DNA from: Verrucomicrobiota bacterium
GTDB taxonomy: Bacteria; Verrucomicrobiota; Verrucomicrobiia; Limisphaerales; JADLHS01
Assembly: GCA_029573725.1 (NCBI GenBank)
Contig: JAKQDQ010000058.1
Coordinates: 32,284 to 96,283, forward strand
DNA: 64,000 nt
Direction: 5' to 3'
Position 1 is the stretch's first letter, and each line of letters starts with the position of its first letter. Made by a program: the position numbers and the translations under genes. This document shows, in pieces, positions 29,014 to 37,075 of this stretch. The notes under the pieces are model-generated. The model ran no database searches. It worked only from the letters and a program-made list of their open reading frames with translations, and was not told the DNA's origin.

Positions 29014-31245
29014 ATGAATTCGAACCTGCCAGATGGCACGGAGAACACCGAAACGCCCAAAGGCGGCATCGGGCTGAGTGACGTCCTGTACACCCTGTTC
29101 CGTTACAAGTTCATGGTGCTGGGCTCCGTGGTTTTGGGGGTGGCGGTGGCCGCCGCCATCTGGATTATGCGTCCGCCCACCTATGAATCCACGGCCAAGA
29201 TCTACATTCCCTATGTGATCTCCTTGACGCCGATCAACCCCAAGGATCGTGAGACGGACGTAACGCCGACGATTTTTGGGCCGGACACCGTGATCAACAC
29301 GGAAATCGAGATGCTCCGAAGTTTCGATACGGCCATTGATGTCGCCAGGCATTTTGGACCGGAAAAAATCCTCGCCCGATACGGCGGCGGGTCGAATCTT
29401 CTGGATGCGGCGGGGGTGATTGCGAACGGGCTCACCGTGGCGCCCCCCCGGGCCATGTACATGAGTGCAACCCTTTCGCATCGCGATCCGGAATTGGTGC
29501 AGCCGTTGTTGCAAGGGGTTGTGGAATCTTACATGCATCTGCATCACGACCTGCGTATCGGCGACACCAGCAACTATGTGGAACAGGTGAATTCGGCCGC
29601 AAAGAAGATCTCTTCCATTGATGAACAGTTGAAGAATTTACGCACTCAAGCCGGGGTGCCCGATCTGCGGGAACGGCAGGTGGCGATCAGCCGGGAATAC
29701 ACCGAACTGCAGAGCCAAATGTCCCGCGCCCAGATTGAACTCAATCGCCTGAAGGCCCGGCAAGGAGAGACCACTGAGGAGGCGGCGCCAGCGGCGCCAG
29801 CGGCGCCGGTGGTGGAGCTCACCCAGGAGGTGCTTGACGCCTACTCCGGCTTAAACGCTCAAATCCAGGACATGAAACGGCTCCGGCAACGAGCCCTCCT
29901 CGTGGACGATCTGACCACGAATCATCCGGCGGTGCTGAAACTGGACGTCAAACTCCAGGGACTCTTGCGACAGAAGCTTGCCTTGGAACAGCAACATGCA
30001 TCCTTGACCAATTTTCCCACGGGGCAGTTGCTCTCCACGGCCAATTCGGTCAGCAATCTGCCGGTGGTCACCGTGGAAATGGAACAGCAGTCCATCGAGC
30101 GGCTGGCGCGGACCGTGCAGGCGGACGAGCTCATGCTCACCAATCTCACGGAGGAGGCGTTCCGCTTAATGGAACTGGAGCCGAAAATCGCGGAGTTGGA
30201 GCGGTTGCGCAAAGCGGCCGAGGAGGATTACGAATTTTACCGGGCCACCCTGGAGAAGGCCAAAAAGGAGGAAAGCGGGCAGGGCGGGTTGGCGAATATG
30301 CAGAAGATGGAATCGCCCACCCCGCCCAAGGTCAACAATAAAAAATTGTACAAGCTCCTGGGCGCAGGGTTCGGCGGGTGCGTCGGTTTGGGGCTGGGGG
30401 CGATTGCCCTGCTTGGACTGGTGCTGGATCGCGCCATCCGCAGGCCATCACAAATTACTCGCCAATTGCGGATGCCGCTGCTGCTCACCATTCCGGACAT
30501 TCGGCGTGCCGCGGGGGCCTGGCATTGGGACGCGGGGAAAAAGCTCAAGGTGGCGAAACCGGACGAGGAAGCCTCAAGCGGTGCGGCTTTGGCCAGTTGG
30601 GCGCCGGACCACGGATTGCAGACCTATATCGAGGGTCTGCGGGAGCGCGTGATAACGCACTTCGAAGCCAGGAAATTTGAGACCTATCCCAAACTGGTTG
30701 GGGTGACCGCCTGCACGGTCAGTGCCGGAGTCAGCACACTGGCCAGCGGCCTGGCGGCCTCCCTGTCGCGTACCGGCAGAGGGAGTGCCCTGCTGGTGGA
30801 CTGGAATTCCGGACAGGGAACAACCTACTCGTTTTACAAAGGCAAGGCCGGCTACGGGCCATCGCAATCTTTTGAGGTGGATGCCGATTCTGATGCAGCT
30901 TCCGGCGCGGCATCATCCCTCACGGTGACAAAACATCAGGAGGGTCGCAGAGCAAACGACCGTCTGGCGGACATGCTTCCACCCGATTTTGATGAGTATG
31001 TGCCCAATCTTAAGGCGGAGGCGTACGAATATATTGTCTTCGACATGGCGTGCGTGACGCCGGCAAGTGTTTCGGCGCGCATGGCCGGACGCATGGATAT
31101 TGTGCTTTTCGTGATTGAAGCGGGTAAGACCAAGGACTATGCGGCGCGTTACGCTTGCGGGCTGATGCGTGAGTCCCGCGCCAATACCGTGGCGGTTTTG
31201 AACAAGTTTCATAATCCGGTGCCGGATTGGTTGACGCAGGACTAG
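29014..31245 (+). CDS. Wzc-like chain-length determinant with degenerate kinase domain
   Basis: A 743-residue polysaccharide co-polymerase. TM1 is at about residues 30-50 (KFMVLGSVVLGVAVAAAIWIM), followed by a Wzz domain with TYESTAKIYI, long coiled-coil helices (about 185-430, interrupted by an Ala-Pro-rich linker near 255), a Pro-containing periplasmic end (SPTPPKV) and TM2 near 445-472. A C-terminal cytoplasmic domain has the layout of a bacterial tyrosine kinase, including the strand LLVDWN and a Walker B-like YIVFDMA. Walker A is degraded: residues 570-575 read SAGVST, with Val573 where the Lys should be. There is no Tyr cluster at the C-terminus. It probably controls chain length without autophosphorylation. 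The start is ATG 29014. Confidence 0.85.
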   Translation: MNSNLPDGTENTETPKGGIGLSDVLYTLFRYKFMVLGSVVLGVAVAAAIWIMRPPTYESTAKIYIPYVISLTPINPKDRETDVTPTIFGPDTVINTEIEMLRSFDTAIDVARHFGPEKILARYGGGSNLLDAAGVIANGLTVAPPRAMYMSATLSHRDPELVQPLLQGVVESYMHLHHDLRIGDTSNYVEQVNSAAKKISSIDEQLKNLRTQAGVPDLRERQVAISREYTELQSQMSRAQIELNRLKARQGETTEEAAPAAPAAPVVELTQEVLDAYSGLNAQIQDMKRLRQRALLVDDLTTNHPAVLKLDVKLQGLLRQKLALEQQHASLTNFPTGQLLSTANSVSNLPVVTVEMEQQSIERLARTVQADELMLTNLTEEAFRLMELEPKIAELERLRKAAEEDYEFYRATLEKAKKEESGQGGLANMQKMESPTPPKVNNKKLYKLLGAGFGGCVGLGLGAIALLGLVLDRAIRRPSQITRQLRMPLLLTIPDIRRAAGAWHWDAGKKLKVAKPDEEASSGAALASWAPDHGLQTYIEGLRERVITHFEARKFETYPKLVGVTACTVSAGVSTLASGLAASLSRTGRGSALLVDWNSGQGTTYSFYKGKAGYGPSQSFEVDADSDAASGAASSLTVTKHQEGRRANDRLADMLPPDFDEYVPNLKAEAYEYIVFDMACVTPASVSARMAGRMDIVLFVIEAGKTKDYAARYACGLMRESRANTVAVLNKFHNPVPDWLTQD

Positions 31246-31487
31246 ACGCCGCGCCCGCCCGAACGGCACCTGGGGTGCTGGAATCCCAACCCGCGCAGCG
31301 AAGCATTTGGCGCTGCCTCGAATTTGCTTTGTGTCGAGAGTCAATCTATTCCTGGCCAGCAGTTTGCGCAAAACGTGCGAACTGACGGGGACGAAGTCTG
31401 CCCAATGCCCTTCGGGCGGGCACACCGGAGGGTTGCTTGAGCAGTCCACCTCGTCACGGACGAAGGCCCGCCGCTGAATTTTAATTT

Positions 31488-33707
31488 GTGTCAAATTCGC
31501 TCCTCCATCGTTGTTACTACGCCGTCAAACCGCTCCTGCCGAAGCGGATACGTTATGTAATGCGCCGGGTGCATGCCAGGAGAAGGCGGGTGCGGTTCAC
31601 GGAATCCTGGCCCATCCTCCCGGGCAGCGAACGCCCCCCGGCCAACTGGCCTGGCTGGCCGGAAGGACGCCAGTTCGCGGTGGTATTGACTCATGATGTG
31701 GAGGGCCAAAAGGGGTTGGATCGTTGTCGGGCATTGATGGAACTCGAGAGCCGCCTCGGTTTCCGGTCTTCGTTCAACTTTGTTCCTGAGGGGGAGTATC
31801 GGGTGGGTGCGGCCTTGCGGGAGGAACTGACGCAACGTGGGTTCGAGGTGGGCGTTCATGATTTGCACCACGACGGCTCGCTGTATCGCAGCCGGGAGCA
31901 ATTTGTGGCGCAGGCCAGGCACATCAACCGCTACCTGAAAGAATGGCAAGCAACCGGCTTCCGGGCGGGGTTCATGTTTCACAACCTGGAGTGGTTGCAT
32001 GATCTGGAAGTCCAGTACGACGCTTCCACTTACGATGTGGATCCGTTCGAACCCCAGTCCGATGACATGAGGACCATTTTCCCGTTCTGGGTGGAGAAGG
32101 CGGATGGCACGGGCGGGTACGTGGAACTGCCCTATACGCTGGTCCAAGACTCGACGCTCTTTTTATTGTTGCGAGAGCAGACCATTGATTTGTGGAAACG
32201 CAAGGTGGACTGGGTGGCGCAGCACGGGGGCATGGTGCTGTTAAACACCCACCCGGATTACATCAACTTCATTGGGACCGAATCGACGTGGGAGGAATTT
32301 CCCTCCCGCTGCTACGTCGAGCTCTTGGAGTACATCAAGGACCGCTACGCCGGCCGCTATTGGCACGCCCTGCCACGGGAAGTCGCCGCTTTTTGCGCAA
32401 ACTTCAAACCCCAGGCTCCTGAGCAGCGACGCGTGTGCATGATCACGCATTCATTTTACGAGGGGGATACGCGCGTGGCTCGCTATGCAGAAGCGTTGGC
32501 CGAGCGGGGGGATGCAGTGGAGGTGTTCGCACTGCGGGCGAAACCGGAACTGCCGCGCGAAGAGATGATCCGAGGCGTTAAACTATTCCGGGTGCAAGAC
32601 CGGTTTGGGAAACGCACCAATTCGAAGTTGTCGTACCTGCTGCCGTTGTTGCGGTTCCTTGTGGTGTCAGCAGTGCAGGTAAGGCGGCATCATCGGCGCT
32701 GCCCTTACGACCTGGTGCATGCACATAACGTCCCGGATTTTATCGTGTTCGCTGCCTGGAGCCCGCGTCTGAGCGGTTGCCCCGTCATACTCGACATCCA
32801 TGACATTCTGCCGGAGTTTTTTGGCAATAAATTCCGCGCCTCCAGCAATGGCATGTTGATGCGCGGCTTGAAATGGGTGGAAAAACTTTCGGCGCGTTTT
32901 GCCGACCACATCATCTTGGGTAACCATCTGTGGCTGGATCGCTACGTGCGGCGTTCAGCGCCGCCGGCCAAGTGTTCGGTGTTCATCAACAACGTGGACA
33001 CCACGGTATTCAAGCCGATGCCGCCACGAGAGGTCAGGGGCACAGATCCGGACGGGCGACAGGTCATCATATTTCCCGGAGGGCTGCAATGGCATCAAGG
33101 ATTGGACATCGCGATCCGGGCCTTCGCGAAATTGAAGGCGCGTCTGCCAAAGGTCGAGTTTCACATTTACGGCAATGGAAACATGCGTGCGGAACTGGAG
33201 CAGTTGGCCGTGGAGCTGGGGGTGGGTGACGCCGTGAAGTTTACCGAAGAGATTCCGATGGATCAAGTGGCGAAACTCATGGCGCAGGCGGATTTGGGAG
33301 TTGTGCCGAAGCGCGCGGATTCATTCGGCAACGAAGCCTACAGCACGAAGATCATGGAGTTCATGGCTTCCGGGGTGCCCGTGGTGGTTTCTGCGACGAA
33401 AATTGATCGTTACTATTTTAACGACCAGGTGGTCCGGTTTTTTGAATCCGGCAATGTTGAAGCACTTGCCGATGCGCTGCATGAAGTCCTCACCAATGAA
33501 GCCCTCCGTCGGAACTTGGTGCGTGAGGCTGCGGATTACGCGGCTGTGCATTCGTGGAAAAACCGAAAACCGGACTATCTCGCCCTCGTCAACACCCTGC
33601 TCCAGCAGGCGGGGCGCGGCAGGCCGGTGACGGTCGTTTCCACCCCCCACTTGGGCGTCCGTTCGAACGTGGCAAACGATGCCTCCCCGCTTGAAATCGG
33701 GAGTTAG
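31488..33707 (+). CDS. polysaccharide deacetylase - GT4 glycosyltransferase fusion
   Basis: A 739-residue two-domain protein. Residues about 60-310 form a NodB-like deacetylase with HDVE at 69-72 and HDLHH at 124-128 supplying the metal site, plus the block LNTHPDYINF. From about 315 a GT-B glycosyltransferase of family 4 type begins (MITHSFYEGDTRVARYAEAL), with HAHNVPDF, DIHDILPEFF, IYGNGNMRAELEQ and the donor-site region KIMEFMASGVPVVVS. The basic N-terminus (YYAVKPLLPKRIRYVMRR) supports the GTG start at 31488 over the ATG at 31560. It lies in the polysaccharide locus and could deacetylate and transfer sugars on one intermediate. The domains are usually encoded separately. Confidence 0.85.
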   Translation: MSNSLLHRCYYAVKPLLPKRIRYVMRRVHARRRRVRFTESWPILPGSERPPANWPGWPEGRQFAVVLTHDVEGQKGLDRCRALMELESRLGFRSSFNFVPEGEYRVGAALREELTQRGFEVGVHDLHHDGSLYRSREQFVAQARHINRYLKEWQATGFRAGFMFHNLEWLHDLEVQYDASTYDVDPFEPQSDDMRTIFPFWVEKADGTGGYVELPYTLVQDSTLFLLLREQTIDLWKRKVDWVAQHGGMVLLNTHPDYINFIGTESTWEEFPSRCYVELLEYIKDRYAGRYWHALPREVAAFCANFKPQAPEQRRVCMITHSFYEGDTRVARYAEALAERGDAVEVFALRAKPELPREEMIRGVKLFRVQDRFGKRTNSKLSYLLPLLRFLVVSAVQVRRHHRRCPYDLVHAHNVPDFIVFAAWSPRLSGCPVILDIHDILPEFFGNKFRASSNGMLMRGLKWVEKLSARFADHIILGNHLWLDRYVRRSAPPAKCSVFINNVDTTVFKPMPPREVRGTDPDGRQVIIFPGGLQWHQGLDIAIRAFAKLKARLPKVEFHIYGNGNMRAELEQLAVELGVGDAVKFTEEIPMDQVAKLMAQADLGVVPKRADSFGNEAYSTKIMEFMASGVPVVVSATKIDRYYFNDQVVRFFESGNVEALADALHEVLTNEALRRNLVREAADYAAVHSWKNRKPDYLALVNTLLQQAGRGRPVTVVSTPHLGVRSNVANDASPLEIGS

Positions 33708-33758
33708 TTGCGCGGAGGCGATGTGGAATGTTGGCGCGTTGCCGAATCTTCCGATGAG

Positions 33759-34691
33759 ATGAACAGAATTTCAGTCATTATCGTCAGTTGGAACGCGCGG
33801 AAATTTCTGCAGGGCTGCTTGGAATCGCTGCGCCGGGTGAGCCGGGAGCGGTTGGCGGAAATTATTGTGGTGGACAATGCCTCCACTGATGACTCGCCGG
33901 AATTGGTGTCTGAGTGCTTTCCCGAAGTGACGCTGATCCGCGCCAAGGAAAACCTGGGCTTCGCGCGCGCCAATAATCTCGGGATCAAGCATGCCACGGG
34001 TGCGTACCTGGCCCTGATAAACTCAGATGTAATTGTTCACGCCGACTGTCTGGAACGATTGTCGGATTTTCTCGACAACCATCCGACGATTGGCCTGGTT
34101 GGTCCCCGGGTTGTGGGCGGGGATGGACATTTGCAAATCACTTGTCGACGGCTGCCCACGATATGGAATTATTTTTGTTGTGTTCTCGGGTTGGATCGTC
34201 TGTTCGCCCGCTGTCCCCTGTTTTCCGGGTTCGAGATGCGTCATTGGAATTATGATCTTCAAGGAGACGTTCAGGTGTTGAGCGGGTGTTTTTGGCTGGC
34301 GCGGGCGGCGGCAGTCCGGAAAGTGGGGGGGTTGGATGAACAATTTTTCTTTTACGCCGAAGACATGGACTGGTGCAAGCGGTTTCTCGACGCGGGCTGG
34401 AGGGTTTGTTACTTTCCCGAGGCGAAGGCAACGCACTTCGGTGGTGGCAGTTCTTCGAATGCGCCCCTTCGCTACAGCATCGAAATGCTGAGGGCCAATT
34501 TGAAATATTGGCAGAAACACCATGGAAGGCTGGGCCAATCCGCCTACTTTGCGCTGGCACTGCTTTATCATAGCTTCCGGTTGGTGGCGCGTGCGATTTT
34601 GCGTGTTCTCCGTTTGGGCAGCACCACCCGCCACAAGCTTCAAGAGCACTTGGTCTGCGTGCGTTGGTTGTTGACAGGCAAGGAGGTATAA
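33759..34691 (+). CDS. GT2 family glycosyltransferase (rhamnosyltransferase-like)
   Basis: A 310-residue GT-A glycosyltransferase. It starts ISVIIVSWNARKFLQGCL, carries the nucleotide-binding VDNAST and a DxD-like site in LINSDVIVH, and has the acceptor-site motif EDMDWCKR. The overall layout matches the rhamnosyl/WbbL-like GT2 group, which fits the rfb genes upstream, though the donor sugar is not proven. The C-terminus has a hydrophobic or amphipathic stretch (YFALALLYHSFRLVARAIL) for membrane contact. The ATG at 33759 is chosen; it is 51 bp after the deacetylase-GT4 fusion, so co-transcription is likely. Confidence 0.88.
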   Translation: MNRISVIIVSWNARKFLQGCLESLRRVSRERLAEIIVVDNASTDDSPELVSECFPEVTLIRAKENLGFARANNLGIKHATGAYLALINSDVIVHADCLERLSDFLDNHPTIGLVGPRVVGGDGHLQITCRRLPTIWNYFCCVLGLDRLFARCPLFSGFEMRHWNYDLQGDVQVLSGCFWLARAAAVRKVGGLDEQFFFYAEDMDWCKRFLDAGWRVCYFPEAKATHFGGGSSSNAPLRYSIEMLRANLKYWQKHHGRLGQSAYFALALLYHSFRLVARAILRVLRLGSTTRHKLQEHLVCVRWLLTGKEV

Positions 34692-34727
34692 GCCGGCTTC
34701 TTGATCTCTGATTTTTCAGGTCTCTCG

Positions 34728-34773
34728 AAGCCTCCGCAAGGAATAGGCGGAACAAGAGACTGCCGGGAGGCTT
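34728..34773 (+). terminator. large inverted repeat, possible terminator
   Basis: AAGCCTCC (34728-34735) pairs with GGAGGCTT (34766-34773) across a 30-base loop, ending in a short T tract. Inside and around it GTCTCT/AGAGAC and CCGC/GCGG could form competing pairs. It sits 37 bp after the GT2 gene and before a promoter-like site. Confidence 0.3.
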
Positions 34774-34848
34774 TATCCTGGATTCTTGTTAAAAAATCAC
34801 GCTGGAAAACATCCGGGCATCCCAATCTCTGAGTAAGAAGGGTTAAGC

Positions 34849-34857
34849 TGGTATAAG
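34849..34857 (+). promoter_or_regulatory. candidate extended -10 promoter
   Basis: TGGTATAAG matches the extended -10 pattern TGnTATAAT at eight of nine positions, counting the free base. It lies 42 bp upstream of the ATG of the beta-helix/PKD protein gene. No good -35 hexamer accompanies it, as is usual for extended -10 sites. Confidence 0.4.
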
Positions 34858-34899
34858 AATCGCTCTGCCGACAATGGAGCGGTGAGCAAGTCATTTCAA

Positions 34900-37017
34900 A
34901 TGAACGAGGAGTTCTTCCAGACGCGGGGCGCCATAACCAGGCGCAGCCCGTGGTTCGTTGGGTTCTGTTTGAGCCTGTATTTGTTGGGTAATATCTGTGC
35001 TTCCGCCGGGACTTACTACGTCAACTCTGCAACGGGGAATGATGCCAACTCCGGAGATTCCCCAACGACGGCTTGGCGGGGGTTTACGGCCTCGATAGCC
35101 AAACTGGCCTCGGGGGATGTGCTTAATTGTACGGGAATCTGGACGAATACGACGGTTTTTCGGACAACGACACCCAATTTAACGATTCGTGGTGGGGGAG
35201 ACTCGACTTTGGTGATACGTGGCAGTACCGCGACGGGGACGTTGGTGTTTGCTGGGGATGGGCTGGTATTGGACGGTTTTAATCTACGCTCCCCTTATAC
35301 CCCGACCGGAGAAGGGCACGCTTTGATTGGCGTTACGGGGAATAACTCAAGAATCATCAATTGCACCGCTCGCGATTTTGCTCCGATCACCACTTATGAC
35401 GCCGTGATATTTTATCTGAGCGCCAATTCCTGCATCGTTTCGAACCTCTCGTTTTCCAACATGGCCGACCGGGATTTATTCCGGGTTTGGGGAGTGGGCA
35501 ATCTTTTCACCAGTTGCACTTTTTCAAATTGCACGAACCCGAACAGCGGCAACGGACCGCATGCGGATATCTTTCAAACCTGGTGGACGGGCGCGGCGAT
35601 TTGGAGCAATGTCGTGGAGCGGTGTTATTTCGTCAATTCCAGCCAGGCCACTTTTCAATTGAAGGGCACCCCGGACAATCGCACCTGTCATCCCGGAGAA
35701 GAGGGTTATTGGACGATCCGCAACAATGTTTTCAATAACTGCAAAGCGTGGCCGGTCATCAGTACCGATAACTTCCGGTTTTATAATAATCTGTTGTACG
35801 ACTGCGGTTTGGGGAATGGGCCAACTTTTTTGATTGCCGACCCGTGTTTGGATCATGGCCGCTTTTTTAACAATGTTTTTATCCGATGCACATCCACTCG
35901 CGGCAGCAATCCGACCCAGGGGAATAATGCTTTCAGTTCAGCCGGGCTGGCCTTTGGGAGCAGTGGAGAGCATTTCGTAACCACCGAAGCGGCGTGCAAG
36001 TTCGTGAACGTCGCTGCAGGCGATTTCCGGTTGCAGGAAGGCAGCAGTTTAATCGGTCGCGGCGCTAATTTAAGCAACGATGGGAACATGGTGCGTTATG
36101 ATTACGACGGAAATCTCCGGCCGGCAACAGGAGCTTGGGATCTGGGACCGTTTCAGTACGTCGCGCGTGGCGCGGTCAATCGTCCGCCAATGGTAACCGC
36201 GGGGAGTGATCTCCAAGTCTATTTGCCGACCAATACCGTCGTCTTGAGCGGGACCGCCACGGATCCGGATGGGGATGCCCTAGTGTTGCTCTGGACGCAG
36301 ATTGAGGGGCCTGCCCCCGTTACGTTTTCCACGATCGGAGCGGCAAACACGACGGCGACCTTCCCCAATAGCGCCGGAATTTATGTTCTGCGACTCACCG
36401 CCAGTGATGGAACCAACTCTGCTTTCGCAGACGTGCGTGTGACGTTAAATGCGCGACTGCCCCCGGTTGTCGCGATACTTGAAGCGGAATCGGGAACCGT
36501 TACCGCACCTTTTGTGGTTGTCGGCGGGAGCCTCTCGCAGCCGATGGAAACCGAACTCTCCAGCGGGGGCCGGGCTGTCTACCGTTTTTCGGTGCCCTCA
36601 AGCGGGGTCTATGCACTTACCGCGATGGTAAATGCTCCGGGAGAGTCGGCGGATTCGTTCTTTATAAACATTGATGCGGAACCTGCCGATCCCTTTATGA
36701 TTTGGGATGTGTCGCCCTTGACCGTTGGCCCCGAATCCCGCTGGGTGTCCTGGCGCGGCAATGGGACTTTTTCATCCGCGGAATTTAATCCCAAAACCTT
36801 CAACTTGGTGGCTGGAGAGCATTCGCTCATCGTGGTGGGGAGGGAAGCTGGCGTGAGCGTGGATCGGTTTGAGGTCAGGCTCATGAATGACCTTCCCCAG
36901 CCCCCAATGAACTTGCGCATCGCGGGGCCGATGGCGTTTCGAGAAGGTGATTCCGACAGCGGTGGGATGATGGCGGGCGGCACCAACTGGGTGCCCTCCG
37001 GGTGGAGAGACAACTGA
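34900..37017 (+). CDS. secreted beta-helix protein with PKD-like and carbohydrate-binding-type domains
   Basis: A 705-residue exported protein. A signal peptide ends near ICASA-GTYYVNSATGNDANSG, the usual opening of right-handed beta-helix surface proteins. The beta-helix spans about residues 35-415, with short Asn-rich rungs (FNNCK, FYNNLLYDCG). A PKD/REJ-type domain follows (about 428-520; DPDGDALVLLWTQIEGP). The last domain (about 530-670) contains FFINIDAEPADPFMIWDV and VVGREAG, also found in the next gene. The start is the ATG at 34900; a GTG at 34882 is possible. It probably binds or processes polysaccharide outside the cell; polysaccharide lyase activity is possible but no catalytic residues are assigned. 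Confidence 0.8.
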   Translation: MNEEFFQTRGAITRRSPWFVGFCLSLYLLGNICASAGTYYVNSATGNDANSGDSPTTAWRGFTASIAKLASGDVLNCTGIWTNTTVFRTTTPNLTIRGGGDSTLVIRGSTATGTLVFAGDGLVLDGFNLRSPYTPTGEGHALIGVTGNNSRIINCTARDFAPITTYDAVIFYLSANSCIVSNLSFSNMADRDLFRVWGVGNLFTSCTFSNCTNPNSGNGPHADIFQTWWTGAAIWSNVVERCYFVNSSQATFQLKGTPDNRTCHPGEEGYWTIRNNVFNNCKAWPVISTDNFRFYNNLLYDCGLGNGPTFLIADPCLDHGRFFNNVFIRCTSTRGSNPTQGNNAFSSAGLAFGSSGEHFVTTEAACKFVNVAAGDFRLQEGSSLIGRGANLSNDGNMVRYDYDGNLRPATGAWDLGPFQYVARGAVNRPPMVTAGSDLQVYLPTNTVVLSGTATDPDGDALVLLWTQIEGPAPVTFSTIGAANTTATFPNSAGIYVLRLTASDGTNSAFADVRVTLNARLPPVVAILEAESGTVTAPFVVVGGSLSQPMETELSSGGRAVYRFSVPSSGVYALTAMVNAPGESADSFFINIDAEPADPFMIWDVSPLTVGPESRWVSWRGNGTFSSAEFNPKTFNLVAGEHSLIVVGREAGVSVDRFEVRLMNDLPQPPMNLRIAGPMAFREGDSDSGGMMAGGTNWVPSGWRDN

Positions 37018-37075
37018 TGGGGTTAATTTTTCAGAGGCAAGGAAAATGCCGGCTGGGTGCCGTTCAGATGATGTT

